Source: Fidelibacterota bacterium
GTDB lineage: Bacteria > Fidelibacterota > Marinisomatia > SCGC-AAA003-L08 > D37C17
Direction: 5' to 3'
Assembly (NCBI GenBank): GCA_014381415.1
Contig: JACNLQ010000049.1
Coordinates: forward strand, 1 to 64,000
Length of the DNA: 64,000 bases
Positions 1 to 8,861 of this stretch are shown here, piece by piece. The notes beneath the pieces are model-generated. The model worked only from the letters and a program-made list of their open reading frames with translations, searched no databases and had not been told where the DNA came from. Made by a program: the position numbers and the translations under genes. How positions within the stretch are numbered: position 1 is the stretch's first letter; every line of letters starts with the position of its first letter.

Positions 1-157
1 CTAACCCTCACTCCACCGGACGGCTTAACCGGTGTGGTGAATTTGAGATTTGAGACAAAATGAAGATTTGTGTAATAAGAAAATTTAGTGGAATGGACAC
101 GCCGTCCGCCCGCCTGAATGACGAGGCCGGGCAGGCCGGTGAGTTTATTCGTTACCA
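1..157 (+). repeat. attC-like integron recombination site (left window edge)
   Basis: The segment opens with CTAAC and ends with GTTA at 151-154. Its two ends form an imperfect inverted repeat: CACTCCACCGG near the left end pairs with CCGGTGAG near the right, leaving one unpaired base as in attC sites. The same sequence, inverted, lies at 57358-57520, with a stretch of about 60 nt almost identical. In this orientation it would sit downstream of a plus-strand gene lying before the window. The right-end core (GTTACCA) departs from GTTRRRY, so it may be a worn copy. The remaining 122 bases before rpmH hold no gene that I can support. Confidence 0.6.
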
Positions 158-279
158 CGGATAGAGTCATCGGAAGACGCCGGTTAAAAATAGACAAAAT
201 AGGAAAGAATAAAGTGTTTATTAGATATATAAAATATTATTAAATTTCTGGGCTGAAATAGTTTAAAAAAGGACTGAAC

Positions 280-414
280 ATGAAGGTCACAATAAAATAT
301 ACCAATAGAAAACGAAAAAATAAACACGGATTTAAAAAGCGGATGAGCACTAAGGCTGGGCGGGCCTTGCTGGCAAGGCGACGCAAAAAAGGCCGGAAGA
401 CAATATCTGCCTAA
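280..414 (+). CDS. rpmH: 50S ribosomal protein L34
   Basis: Encodes a 44-residue basic protein. The C-terminal half carries the L34 signature: [20 protein letters not shown] followed by KKGRK and a terminal SA. It is a structural protein of the large ribosomal subunit. The ATG at 280 follows an AAAAAAGGAC stretch that can serve as ribosome binding site. The stop TAA (412-414) directly abuts the TTG start of rnpA, the conserved rpmH-rnpA arrangement. Confidence 0.96.
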   Translation: MKVTIKYTNRKRKNKHGFKKRMSTKAGRALLARRRKKGRKTISA

Positions 415-723
415 TTGAAACATTCGATCTCTTCATCTGAGTTTTCTGAAACAATGAAAGCCTCCAAATCCCTGTATTTCAGGGATTTATCATTTAAATA
501 TAGCAAAAGCTCCAGGCCTGAAATGGGGTTGGTTGTATCAAAAAAATATGGGAATGCTGTGCAGCGAAATCTATTTAAGCGCCGCTGTAGATCCTTATTT
601 AAATCATTCATTGTTGATAATGATGTGGGCTACACATTGATAGTGCGCCCAAAAAAACAGGCTGTAACCTACAATTCTATTAAAGAATCCTTTAATTCCA
701 TTTATGATAAACTCTCTAATTAA
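415..723 (+). CDS. rnpA: Ribonuclease P protein component
   Basis: Protein subunit of RNase P, which helps the catalytic RNA process the 5' ends of tRNA precursors. The 102-residue product has the family's RNR-type motif near the middle (GNAVQRNLFKRRCRSLFKSF, about residues 46-65), preceded by GLVVSKKYG. The chosen start is a TTG immediately after the rpmH stop, implying translational coupling. The protein is slightly short for the family (usually 110-130 residues). Its end overlaps yidD by 20 nt. Position and motif make the call secure; the exact start is less so. Confidence 0.92.
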   Translation: MKHSISSSEFSETMKASKSLYFRDLSFKYSKSSRPEMGLVVSKKYGNAVQRNLFKRRCRSLFKSFIVDNDVGYTLIVRPKKQAVTYNSIKESFNSIYDKLSN

Positions 724-931
724 AGAATTTTTTATTCTCTTTATAAAGGTATATAAGATGGTGATTTCTGGATTTTTACCAGATGCGTGTCGGTTTACCC
801 CCTCTTGTTCTGCTTATGCGGTTGAGGCTATTGAAAAGCGTGGAATAATGAACGGTCTCTGGTTGGCAATAAAACGAATTGGTAAATGCCATCCCTTTTA
901 TAACACAACAGGCTATGACCCCGTACCATGA
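704..931 (+). CDS. yidD: Membrane protein insertion efficiency factor YidD
   Basis: A 75-residue protein matching the YidD family: an N-terminal amphipathic segment, then GFLPDACRFTPSCSAYAVEA with conserved Cys and PSCS, then the GKCHPF motif near the C-terminus. YidD is thought to assist YidC-dependent membrane insertion. The ATG lies inside the end of rnpA (20 nt overlap) and its last codon and stop overlap the yidC start by 4 nt (ATGA). This is the standard rnpA-yidD-yidC order. Confidence 0.95.
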   Translation: MINSLIKEFFILFIKVYKMVISGFLPDACRFTPSCSAYAVEAIEKRGIMNGLWLAIKRIGKCHPFYNTTGYDPVP

Positions 932-2673
932 ATGATACCTTGAGATATGTTCTAGCTGGCGCATTAATTTTCTTAATAATTATCCTACAGCCCGTTTATC
1001 TTGAATGGCTGGGTTATGATACCAATCCACCTTCAATTGAAAATAAAGAGATTGTAGAATCTGATAATAATTGGGCTGTACCAGAAAAAAGGTCTAAGCC
1101 CTCTTTTGAACCCAAATTGAACAAGCTCCCTGCAAATGCCCACGGCAAAGAATCGCTGATTACCATTGTAACACCTATATACACGGCAACGCTTACCAAT
1201 AGGTCTGGTGGAAGTTTTGTAAATTATTTTTTAACTGGTGAAAATTCAGATAAATTAAAATACCTTGGAGGTTATGATGATGGGGGCTTTTTTCAGCCAG
1301 ATATTCCTGTATCATTAATTATTAACTCCGAAGAGGATTGTATGCCCTGCCTTGCAGACTATGATGATAGTGGTGATAGATATAATTTTTTAAACCAGCC
1401 ATTTACCCTATTAAACTTTACAAACCAAAGGGACACTATTTATCTTGATGATGGCTCTCTTGAATTGAAATATGCTCTGCATGATCCCGATGGTAGAACG
1501 ATTATTAATAAAAAGGTTTCTTTTTCCGCAGATAAATATATTAATGAGCATTTTTATGAAATTAACTACGATATTTTGGAAGCTTCCAATAATCTTGAGC
1601 TTCTCTGGTATGGCGGGCTGCGCCCAACAGAAGAAAAGGAAGATGAAGATGTAACCTATGGCTCTGGAATAATCAGCCAGGCCGGGGAAATTGAAGACCT
1701 GCAAACCACTGATCCAGATGAAATTCTAAACAGGGAGGTTTATAAAGGACAAACCGACTGGGTTGCTATTCGAACAAAATATTTTATGGCGGCGATCATT
1801 GCTGAAAGCGCTGGGAAATACGCCTCGCTTTCTGGACATAATGCTGAATTTGGACAGCGAAAACATACTCCTCTATATCACGCCTCCATTGGGTATCCAC
1901 TGGATATATCATTAATCTCATCAAGTATCTATTTAGGCCCCCTTGATGTTGATTTTTTATCTCAAACCGACGCTTCTCTTGATGCTTCAATGAATTGGGG
2001 CTTTGCTCCGATCCGCCCCATTAGCAAGGGTGTTTTGTGGGTTTTAAAATTTATGCACAATAAATTGAGTCTGAATTATGGCCTTGTTCTGTTGTTGTTT
2101 GCATTTTTGGTTAGGCTTATTACGGGCCCCCTTACAAAAAAGAGCTATGAGTCCAGTCAAAACATGCAAAAAATTCAGCCTGAGATTAAAAAAGTACAGG
2201 CAAAATATAAGGGGGATCCACAGCGCCTAAATAAAGAGACTATGGCTTTATATAAAAAACATAAGGTTAATCCTCTTGGGGGATGTCTGCCAATTATGCT
2301 TCAGATGCCGCTACTATGGGCTTTATTTATGGTTTTTCGCACCACCATTGAGTTTCGCGGCGCACCATTTATGTTGTGGATATCTGATCTTTCTAAGCCA
2401 GATGTAGTCTTTACACTCCCATTTTCTATTCCTATTTATGGCGATGGTGTGGCAATATTGCCTCTCGTAATGGGTGCCACCCTCATGCTCACTATGCGCA
2501 TGTCCTCTGCAACTATGGATAAAAGTCAAAAGCCCGTTATGTATTTTATGAATGGGTTTTTCATACTTCTGTTTAATACATTTCCATCCGGTCTTAATTT
2601 GTATTATACAACCTATAACATGTTGAGCTTTTTCCAACAGCGCAGCATTAAGAATAAGCTTGCTAATAAATAA
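928..2673 (+). CDS. yidC: Membrane protein insertase YidC
   Basis: Inner-membrane insertase of 581 residues. A first transmembrane helix (about residues 5-25, LAGALIFLIIILQPVYLEW) is followed by a large periplasmic region typical of Gram-negative YidC. The conserved C-terminal five-helix insertase domain runs from about residue 365, with LLLFAFLVRLITGPLTKKSY, NPLGGCLPIMLQMPLLWALF and FPSGLNLYYTTYN. The long periplasmic domain is evidence for a diderm host. It overlaps yidD by 4 nt and is followed after 14 nt by mnmE, suggesting one transcript. Confidence 0.96.
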   Translation: MNDTLRYVLAGALIFLIIILQPVYLEWLGYDTNPPSIENKEIVESDNNWAVPEKRSKPSFEPKLNKLPANAHGKESLITIVTPIYTATLTNRSGGSFVNYFLTGENSDKLKYLGGYDDGGFFQPDIPVSLIINSEEDCMPCLADYDDSGDRYNFLNQPFTLLNFTNQRDTIYLDDGSLELKYALHDPDGRTIINKKVSFSADKYINEHFYEINYDILEASNNLELLWYGGLRPTEEKEDEDVTYGSGIISQAGEIEDLQTTDPDEILNREVYKGQTDWVAIRTKYFMAAIIAESAGKYASLSGHNAEFGQRKHTPLYHASIGYPLDISLISSSIYLGPLDVDFLSQTDASLDASMNWGFAPIRPISKGVLWVLKFMHNKLSLNYGLVLLLFAFLVRLITGPLTKKSYESSQNMQKIQPEIKKVQAKYKGDPQRLNKETMALYKKHKVNPLGGCLPIMLQMPLLWALFMVFRTTIEFRGAPFMLWISDLSKPDVVFTLPFSIPIYGDGVAILPLVMGATLMLTMRMSSATMDKSQKPVMYFMNGFFILLFNTFPSGLNLYYTTYNMLSFFQQRSIKNKLANK

Positions 2674-2687
2674 CACGTGCACGTGAA

Positions 2688-4034
2688 ATGTTGCCTTATG
2701 ACCAGGAAAACATTGTAGCAATTGCCACCCCTCCCGGTATTGGAGCCCTTGCCGTTGTACGGCTTTCGGGAAAAAATTTAAAGCCTCTTTTTAAAAAATT
2801 CACCCACAAAAAACCTAAAGACAGGTTTGCATTATTTACCAAGCTCTATCATCCAAAAAAAAATCATCTGCTCGATGAGGTTGTAGTAACCTTCTTTAAA
2901 TCTCCTGGCAGTTTCACTGGAGAAGATATAATTGAAATTTCCTGTCACGGCGGAACTGCCGTTAAAAATTCTATTGTTCAGGCGGCTATTGACGGTGGCG
3001 CAAGGCTCGCCCAACCTGGTGAATTTTCATATCGGTCTTTTTTAAATGGGAAAATGGATTTGATACAAGCAGAGGCAATATCTGCCATCATTTCTTCAAA
3101 AGCTTCGCGCTCTACAGAAATGGGCCTATATCATTTGGAAGGAATGGTGTCAAAAATTCTTGGAGAGATTAAATCCAATATTCTAGATGTGCTCTCAATT
3201 ATAGAAAATGAATTAAACTTTTCAGAAGAAGAAATAGGTCTGACCTCATATTCAACTATTCGCTCAATGCTGGAAGGCGTTCAGTCTCAAATAAACCAAA
3301 TTGTAGAATCGTCTGTGATAGGGAAGAAAATCTTTTCCGGTATTAGAATAATCATATTGGGGCGTCCCAACACGGGCAAATCCAGCCTATTTAATGCTAT
3401 ACTGGGCCATGATAGGGCCATCACTTCTCCCATAGCGGGAACCACCAGGGATACGGTTGAAGCCTGGTTTGAATTGGAGGGTGTGCCCGTATGTCTTATA
3501 GATACTGCTGGCGTTTGGGAGTCTAAAAAACAGCTTGATAATCTTGGTGTAGAAAAAACTATTTCTGAATTAAATAGGGCAGATTTGGGTTTATTGGTTG
3601 ATGATGAAAACCCAAGCGCTCTAATTAAAACTGATCTTATGAAAAGATATCAACATCATTATATTTTAGTGAAATCTAAGTCTGATTTAGCGCATTGCCC
3701 CTCAACAAATGAAGATGATATTCTCTATACTTCTTCTAAAGAAAACACCGGAATAAACAGGTTGTTAACATCTATTTCAACATATATTCTTAATAATATC
3801 AACCTTACAGATCACGCGCAGGGCTTTATGATAACCCAGCGACAAAGGGGTTTATTGGAAGAATCTTCGCTGTGTTTGAATGAGGCTATTGATCAATTGA
3901 ACAGGGGCATAGAAACAGATATCGTGGCATCAACCCTTAATGGTTTTGTTGTGGCTATTAAGGATGTTGTTGGAGAAATTCCCAATAAAGAAATTGTTCA
4001 AAATATTTTTTCTAATTTTTGTGTTGGCAAATGA
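2688..4034 (+). CDS. mnmE: tRNA modification GTPase MnmE
   Basis: GTPase that, with MnmG, installs the 5-carboxymethylaminomethyl group on wobble U34 of certain tRNAs. The 448-residue protein has the N-terminal formyl-THF-binding domain (IVAIATPPGIGALAVVRLSG), a central helical domain, and an inserted G domain. That domain shows a Walker A loop GRPNTGKSS at about residue 225, GTTRDT, and DTAG at about residue 271. It ends in the hallmark C-terminal CVGK. Its stop overlaps the mnmG start (ATGA). The 14-nt gap before it holds CACGTGCACGTGAAA, which resembles half of a ParB site. Confidence 0.96.
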   Translation: MLPYDQENIVAIATPPGIGALAVVRLSGKNLKPLFKKFTHKKPKDRFALFTKLYHPKKNHLLDEVVVTFFKSPGSFTGEDIIEISCHGGTAVKNSIVQAAIDGGARLAQPGEFSYRSFLNGKMDLIQAEAISAIISSKASRSTEMGLYHLEGMVSKILGEIKSNILDVLSIIENELNFSEEEIGLTSYSTIRSMLEGVQSQINQIVESSVIGKKIFSGIRIIILGRPNTGKSSLFNAILGHDRAITSPIAGTTRDTVEAWFELEGVPVCLIDTAGVWESKKQLDNLGVEKTISELNRADLGLLVDDENPSALIKTDLMKRYQHHYILVKSKSDLAHCPSTNEDDILYTSSKENTGINRLLTSISTYILNNINLTDHAQGFMITQRQRGLLEESSLCLNEAIDQLNRGIETDIVASTLNGFVVAIKDVVGEIPNKEIVQNIFSNFCVGK

Positions 4035-5845
4035 AGAATAAAAGTATTGTTATTGTTGGCGGTGGACATGCTGGGGTGGAGGCAGCCTTCGCTGTTGCAA
4101 ACCTTGGAATCAAAGCATTGCTTGTTTCCATGGATAAAAATGCCGTTGGCAGAATGAGTTGTAATCCTGCAATAGGCGGGCTTGGCAAGGGTCATTTGGT
4201 AAAAGAAATTGATGCATTAGGTGGTCTTATGGCCCGAGCCGCGGATGCGTGCGGCATTCAATTTAAAATGCTAAATAAATCAAAAGGGAGGGCGGTTTGG
4301 TCGCCAAGAGCACAAATTGATAAATATCAGTATGCAAACTATATTCAATCAATACTTTTTGCACACAAAAACATCTCTATAATCCAGGATGAGGTTGTTG
4401 ATTTCTCTGTTGATAATGGGTCTGTTTCCAGCGTTCTTTTGCGAAATGGCGGGACATTAAAAGCCAGCGCTTTAATCGTCTGTTCAGGCACTTTTTTAAA
4501 CGGATTAATACATATAGGAAAGGAACATTATTCTGCCGGCAGATTTGGAGAGCGAGCCATAATTGGGCTATCCAATGCTATTGTTAATAAAGGGTTTAGT
4601 GTTTCTCGTTTAAAAACCGGAACTCCTCCCCGGCTTTTGTCATCATCTATAAAGTGGAATGATTTACAGCGGGCTGATGGCGATGAACATGCCGTGCCAT
4701 TTTCAATACTTACAAGGCGCCCTTTTAAGCCAAAAAATATTCCCTGTCATATTGTGGATACAAATACAAGTGTTCACAAGATTTTGGCGGATAATTTAAA
4801 CGAATCTGCAATGTATTCGGGAAAAATTGGCGGTGTTGGGCCGCGCTATTGTCCCAGTATTGAAGATAAAATTGTGAGGTTTAGCGACAGGGGAAAACAT
4901 CAGCTTTTTCTTGAACCAGAATGGCATAATGCCAACCAGATATATGTAAATGGCTTTTCTACTAGTATGCCCAAGCATGTCCAGGAGTGCGCCCTGAGAA
5001 GTATTGCGGGGCTTGAAGATGTACAGCTTATTCGCCCTGGCTATGCCATTGAATATGATTACTTTCCCTCTTCCCAATTAAAAAGTACATTGGAAACAAA
5101 AGAAATTGGCGGACTGTACTTTGCAGGGCAGATGAATGGAACCTCTGGCTATGAAGAGGCTGCTGCCCAAGGGCTTATTGCAGGCGCAAACGCTGGATTA
5201 AAACTATTAAAAAAAGGCTCTCTCATCTTGGGTAGAGACACGGCATATATTGGTGTATTAATCGACGATTTAATTACCAAGGATATAAACGAACCATATC
5301 GCATGTTCACTTCCAGCGCGGAATACCGGCTTTCTCTCCGCGCAGACAATGCTGCAATACGGCTAACAAAAAAAGCCTATGATTTGGGACTGGTCAATGA
5401 AACGCAATACGCAGAATTTAATTCTTTTAAAAATGCTGTTTCTGAAATAAAAAATCAATGTAAAGAAATTAAGGTGGAGTTAGATAACAAGAATATACCG
5501 CTTACCGATTATCTGAAGCGTCCAGAAAACACAATCTCTAATTGTAATAAGGGAAAAGATGTTTTAGAAAAATACCCCCTTGGATCCATTTTTACTGCAG
5601 AAACAGACATCAAATATGAGGGATACGTTAAAATAGAAAATGCCCGGGTAAACAAATTAAAGAAAATGGAGTCTGTTAAAATTCCAATTTTATTCGACTA
5701 CTCAAAATTGACAAACCTTTCTTCAGAATCTAAGGAAAAGCTGTTTCGTGTAAAACCTGAAACGCTTGGGCAAGCTTCCAGAATTGCTGGCGTGCGCCCT
5801 GCTGATATAGGCGTCCTCGCTATTTTTTTAAAAGCTGCATCCTAG
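4031..5845 (+). CDS. mnmG: tRNA uridine-5-carboxymethylaminomethyl modification enzyme MnmG
   Basis: FAD-dependent partner of MnmE in wobble-uridine modification. I choose the ATG at 4031, which overlaps the mnmE stop; the upstream in-frame TTG at 4019 would only add four residues. The FAD-binding dinucleotide motif IVGGGHAGVEAA lies at the N-terminus. It is followed by CNPAIGGLGKGHLVKEIDALGG, GTFLNG, the TGTPPRL segment, and the C-terminal QASRIAGVRPADIGVL motif. Length (604 residues) is normal. The stop codon touches the parS palindrome that separates it from mfd. rsmG, parA and parB, which often follow mnmG, are absent here. Confidence 0.96.
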   Translation: MKNKSIVIVGGGHAGVEAAFAVANLGIKALLVSMDKNAVGRMSCNPAIGGLGKGHLVKEIDALGGLMARAADACGIQFKMLNKSKGRAVWSPRAQIDKYQYANYIQSILFAHKNISIIQDEVVDFSVDNGSVSSVLLRNGGTLKASALIVCSGTFLNGLIHIGKEHYSAGRFGERAIIGLSNAIVNKGFSVSRLKTGTPPRLLSSSIKWNDLQRADGDEHAVPFSILTRRPFKPKNIPCHIVDTNTSVHKILADNLNESAMYSGKIGGVGPRYCPSIEDKIVRFSDRGKHQLFLEPEWHNANQIYVNGFSTSMPKHVQECALRSIAGLEDVQLIRPGYAIEYDYFPSSQLKSTLETKEIGGLYFAGQMNGTSGYEEAAAQGLIAGANAGLKLLKKGSLILGRDTAYIGVLIDDLITKDINEPYRMFTSSAEYRLSLRADNAAIRLTKKAYDLGLVNETQYAEFNSFKNAVSEIKNQCKEIKVELDNKNIPLTDYLKRPENTISNCNKGKDVLEKYPLGSIFTAETDIKYEGYVKIENARVNKLKKMESVKIPILFDYSKLTNLSSESKEKLFRVKPETLGQASRIAGVRPADIGVLAIFLKAAS

Positions 5846-5846
5846 C

Positions 5847-5862
5847 TGTTTCACGTGAAACA
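5847..5862. promoter_or_regulatory. parS: parS, ParB (Spo0J) binding site
   Basis: TGTTTCACGTGAAACA is a perfect match to the conserved bacterial parS consensus. It is extended by three matching bases on each side to a perfect 22-bp palindrome at 5844-5865. It lies at the mnmG-mfd junction and covers the GTG start codon of mfd. ParB binds such sites near the replication origin to nucleate the partition complex. parA and parB themselves are not in the window. Confidence 0.93.
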
Positions 5863-8848
5863 GCTGTCCCCAATAACCACCATTTCTAACGCCATATCTT
5901 CATTGAATTCCGGAGAGGGATTGGTTGTTCATGGATTTCACCCAGACCTTTTATTGCCGCTAATAGAGGCGGTTGATCACAAGCTATTTATAACGATCCC
6001 AGACAATAGGTTCTCTTTAATTGCTAAATATTTATCCCCTGTCTGGGAAGAGGATTCTGTTGTTTTTGTAGCCCGGCCAAATGGCGATAAAAATACACCT
6101 TCTGGGTTCTCCGATGCCGAAAACCATCTTACTGTGCGGGCAAAAGAGCTCCTGGCTGGCGGATTAAAAAATATACAAACAATCTTTTGTTCTGTGGGCG
6201 GGATGTCATTGCCTATATTGGGTTGTGGAATTGAAAATAAATTAGATTTTTCTTCTGAGGTTTCATTTGAATCTTGTTGTGAATTTTTGATTGAAGAAAA
6301 CTATCTATTGGCAGATTTTGTTGCCATGCCGGGCGAATACTCCCTTAGGGGGGGCATTATTGATGTGTATCCACCTTCATCTACCTGTCCTTTTAGAATT
6401 AATTTTTTAGATGACATTCCTGTTGTTTTTCGGTTTAATATTGATACCCAACTAACCACAACCGAGGTGAAGAATTTTGTCTTATTCTCCATAGCAAAAA
6501 CCAATCCCTTGTCCTTTTCGGATATTTCTCTTTTGCAGTATTTGCATATAGTATTGGATGAATCCGCCAAACTCTGTATTGGCGATTCTTCTTTATCTCT
6601 AGAACAATTGCAATTAAAAACCGTAACCCATAGACAGTTTTATAATATGAAGGGGGCGGCATTTAAGTCTGTTGTTTCAGAAAACGGCCTTTCGTCTATT
6701 GGAATTGTTGACGAAGATAATAACATAGCTGTTCCTCCTTGGTTTATAGAAAAACCCCCCCCCGTTCAAAAAAAGGTGCAAGCTTATAAGCCTTTAGATT
6801 TGTCAGAAATCAAGCGGGGTGATTTTCTTGTACATAGAGACCATGGGGTGGGGTGCTGTTTGGGTTTGGTTTTAAAGGAAGATGTGGGCGAAGCACAAGA
6901 ATTGCTTTCAATAAAATATGATGATGGCGGGGTGGTTTCAGTAGATACGGGCTGTCTGGATTTGATTACATTTTTTGCTCCTGCCGATACAGAACATGTA
7001 GTATTGGATTCTCTTTCTAAAAAAAATCATTGGGCACGTAAAAAGATTGCCGCTAAAAAGAAGGCTGAAGAAATAATCCAAAAATTGCTCAATCTATATG
7101 TAAAGCGAAATGATTTGTTGCGCCCTCCTTATTCTCAAGATTTAATGCTGGAAAAACCATTTTTATCATCCTTTCCTTTTGAGGATACGCCTGACCAAAT
7201 TCGTTCCTGGAATGAAATTTCTGATGACCTTTCTGCTAATTCTCCTATGGACAGATTGTTGTGCGGTGATGTGGGTTTTGGTAAAACTGAACTTGCAATT
7301 AGGGCTGCCTTTAGGGTTGTGGCGGCCAATAAAAGGGTCGTGGTTTTGTCGCCTACCACAATTCTGGCAAACCAATTAAAATCTTCATTCTGTGCGCGCC
7401 TTGAGCCCAATGCCATTTCGGTTGATCTGGTTTCTCGTTTTAGATCTCAAAAGGAATTGGTCGGTGTAAAAAGGGATATTGTGGAAAATAAAAATGATGT
7501 ATTGGTTGGAACACATACTATATTAAACGACGATATATATTTGAAAAATATAGGTTTACTGATAATTGATGAAGAGCATCGTTTTGGCGTTAAGCATAAG
7601 GAAAAAATAAGGGCTTTTAAAAGCAGTGTTGATGTCCTTTCTATGTCTGCAACACCAATTCCTCGCTCTATGAATCTTGCCCTGTCTGGGATTTGCTCCG
7701 TATCCATGCTGCAGACCGCCCCAAGGTTAAGGCTTCCAATTAAAACAAAAATCGAATATTATAATGACGATATTATTAAAGAGGCCGTCGAATTTGAAGT
7801 TGGGAGGGGTGGACAAGCATATTTTGTTCATAATGATATTGGCTCCATAAAAACTGTTGCACTAAATTTACAAAATATGTTTCCAACAAATTATGTAGAC
7901 TATATTCATGGACAAGAACCGGCGGGGAAAATAGAAAATAAAATGACTGCATTTATATCGGGGAAAATAGATGTTTTGGTTTGTACTTCAATTATTGAAT
8001 CTGGTATCGATGTACCGGCTGCGAATTGTATTATAATCAACAACTCACACTTGTTTGGTCTTTCTCAACTTTACCAAATGAGGGGGCGTGTAGGCAGGGG
8101 TCTCCAACAGGCATATGCATACCTGCTTATTCCCAGAAAAATGTCATTGTCTGAAAAGGCATTAAAAAGAATTAAATCAATTGAAGAAAATATCAGCCTT
8201 GGTTCTGGCTATAATATTTCAATGACTGATATGGAAATACGGGGATCTGGTGCTCTTTTTGGATATAAGCAGTCTGGGGGCAGTAGTTCAATGGGATATG
8301 AAATGTACACCCGGATGGTACAAAGGGTTCTTCATGAATCAGGCAATTTGGGTTCGGATTTTCGAATATTGCCAGAGGATGTTGATGTTGGATTGTACAA
8401 AAAGCGGTTTATTCCTGAAAAATACATTTCTATCGAAAGTGTTCGAATGTCAATATATAAAAGCCTCGCATCTGCTGCAACTGATAAAGACTTGGATGAT
8501 ATCTTGTTTAATTTAGTAAATCGGTTTGGTCCCGCCCCCCAACCCTTAACAAACCTAATTCAAGAGGCTCGTCTGCGCCTGGTGGCGTCAAGGGTTGGAG
8601 TTTGTTCCTTGGTTCGCCATCATTGCGGTGTTGTTTGTTCTATTGAGGGTCGAGGGGAATCTTATTATGCCGCTGCCGTGCTTGATTATGCTGATAATTT
8701 TTTTAGAGAAAGAAGTGTTAAATATCATATTATTCCCACAAACAGGACCGCCCTGTCTTTATGTGTTCATTTAGAAAATAATGAAGATAGTTATTCAATC
8801 TTTTCTCGTTTTTTTGGTAAATTTGACGCTTTGGTAAAAGTTAATTAA
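5855..8848 (+). CDS. mfd: Transcription-repair coupling factor Mfd
   Basis: SF2 translocase that displaces stalled RNA polymerase and recruits UvrA to lesions. The 997-residue protein is shorter than the E. coli one (1148). It carries a UvrB-like N-terminal module, the RNA polymerase interaction domain starting near RGDFLVHRDHGVG, and a RecG-like motor. Motor motifs are Walker A GDVGFGKTE (about residue 470), Walker B DEEH (about 572), SATPIPRS, and QMRGRVGRG. The C-terminal TRCF domain follows. The GTG start at 5855 falls inside the parS palindrome and has no clear ribosome binding site, so initiation may be elsewhere or weak. Confidence 0.94.
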   Translation: MKQLSPITTISNAISSLNSGEGLVVHGFHPDLLLPLIEAVDHKLFITIPDNRFSLIAKYLSPVWEEDSVVFVARPNGDKNTPSGFSDAENHLTVRAKELLAGGLKNIQTIFCSVGGMSLPILGCGIENKLDFSSEVSFESCCEFLIEENYLLADFVAMPGEYSLRGGIIDVYPPSSTCPFRINFLDDIPVVFRFNIDTQLTTTEVKNFVLFSIAKTNPLSFSDISLLQYLHIVLDESAKLCIGDSSLSLEQLQLKTVTHRQFYNMKGAAFKSVVSENGLSSIGIVDEDNNIAVPPWFIEKPPPVQKKVQAYKPLDLSEIKRGDFLVHRDHGVGCCLGLVLKEDVGEAQELLSIKYDDGGVVSVDTGCLDLITFFAPADTEHVVLDSLSKKNHWARKKIAAKKKAEEIIQKLLNLYVKRNDLLRPPYSQDLMLEKPFLSSFPFEDTPDQIRSWNEISDDLSANSPMDRLLCGDVGFGKTELAIRAAFRVVAANKRVVVLSPTTILANQLKSSFCARLEPNAISVDLVSRFRSQKELVGVKRDIVENKNDVLVGTHTILNDDIYLKNIGLLIIDEEHRFGVKHKEKIRAFKSSVDVLSMSATPIPRSMNLALSGICSVSMLQTAPRLRLPIKTKIEYYNDDIIKEAVEFEVGRGGQAYFVHNDIGSIKTVALNLQNMFPTNYVDYIHGQEPAGKIENKMTAFISGKIDVLVCTSIIESGIDVPAANCIIINNSHLFGLSQLYQMRGRVGRGLQQAYAYLLIPRKMSLSEKALKRIKSIEENISLGSGYNISMTDMEIRGSGALFGYKQSGGSSSMGYEMYTRMVQRVLHESGNLGSDFRILPEDVDVGLYKKRFIPEKYISIESVRMSIYKSLASAATDKDLDDILFNLVNRFGPAPQPLTNLIQEARLRLVASRVGVCSLVRHHCGVVCSIEGRGESYYAAAVLDYADNFFRERSVKYHIIPTNRTALSLCVHLENNEDSYSIFSRFFGKFDALVKVN

Positions 8849-8861
8849 ACAGGACGGATTG

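Noticed and set aside
184..423. Minus-strand open frame of 79 codons
   Set aside because: It lies opposite rpmH, whose 44-residue product is unmistakable L34; the antisense product has no family features.
2323..2721. Minus-strand open frame of 132 codons
   Set aside because: It is the antisense shadow of the yidC C-terminal domain; no ribosome binding site or domain signal.
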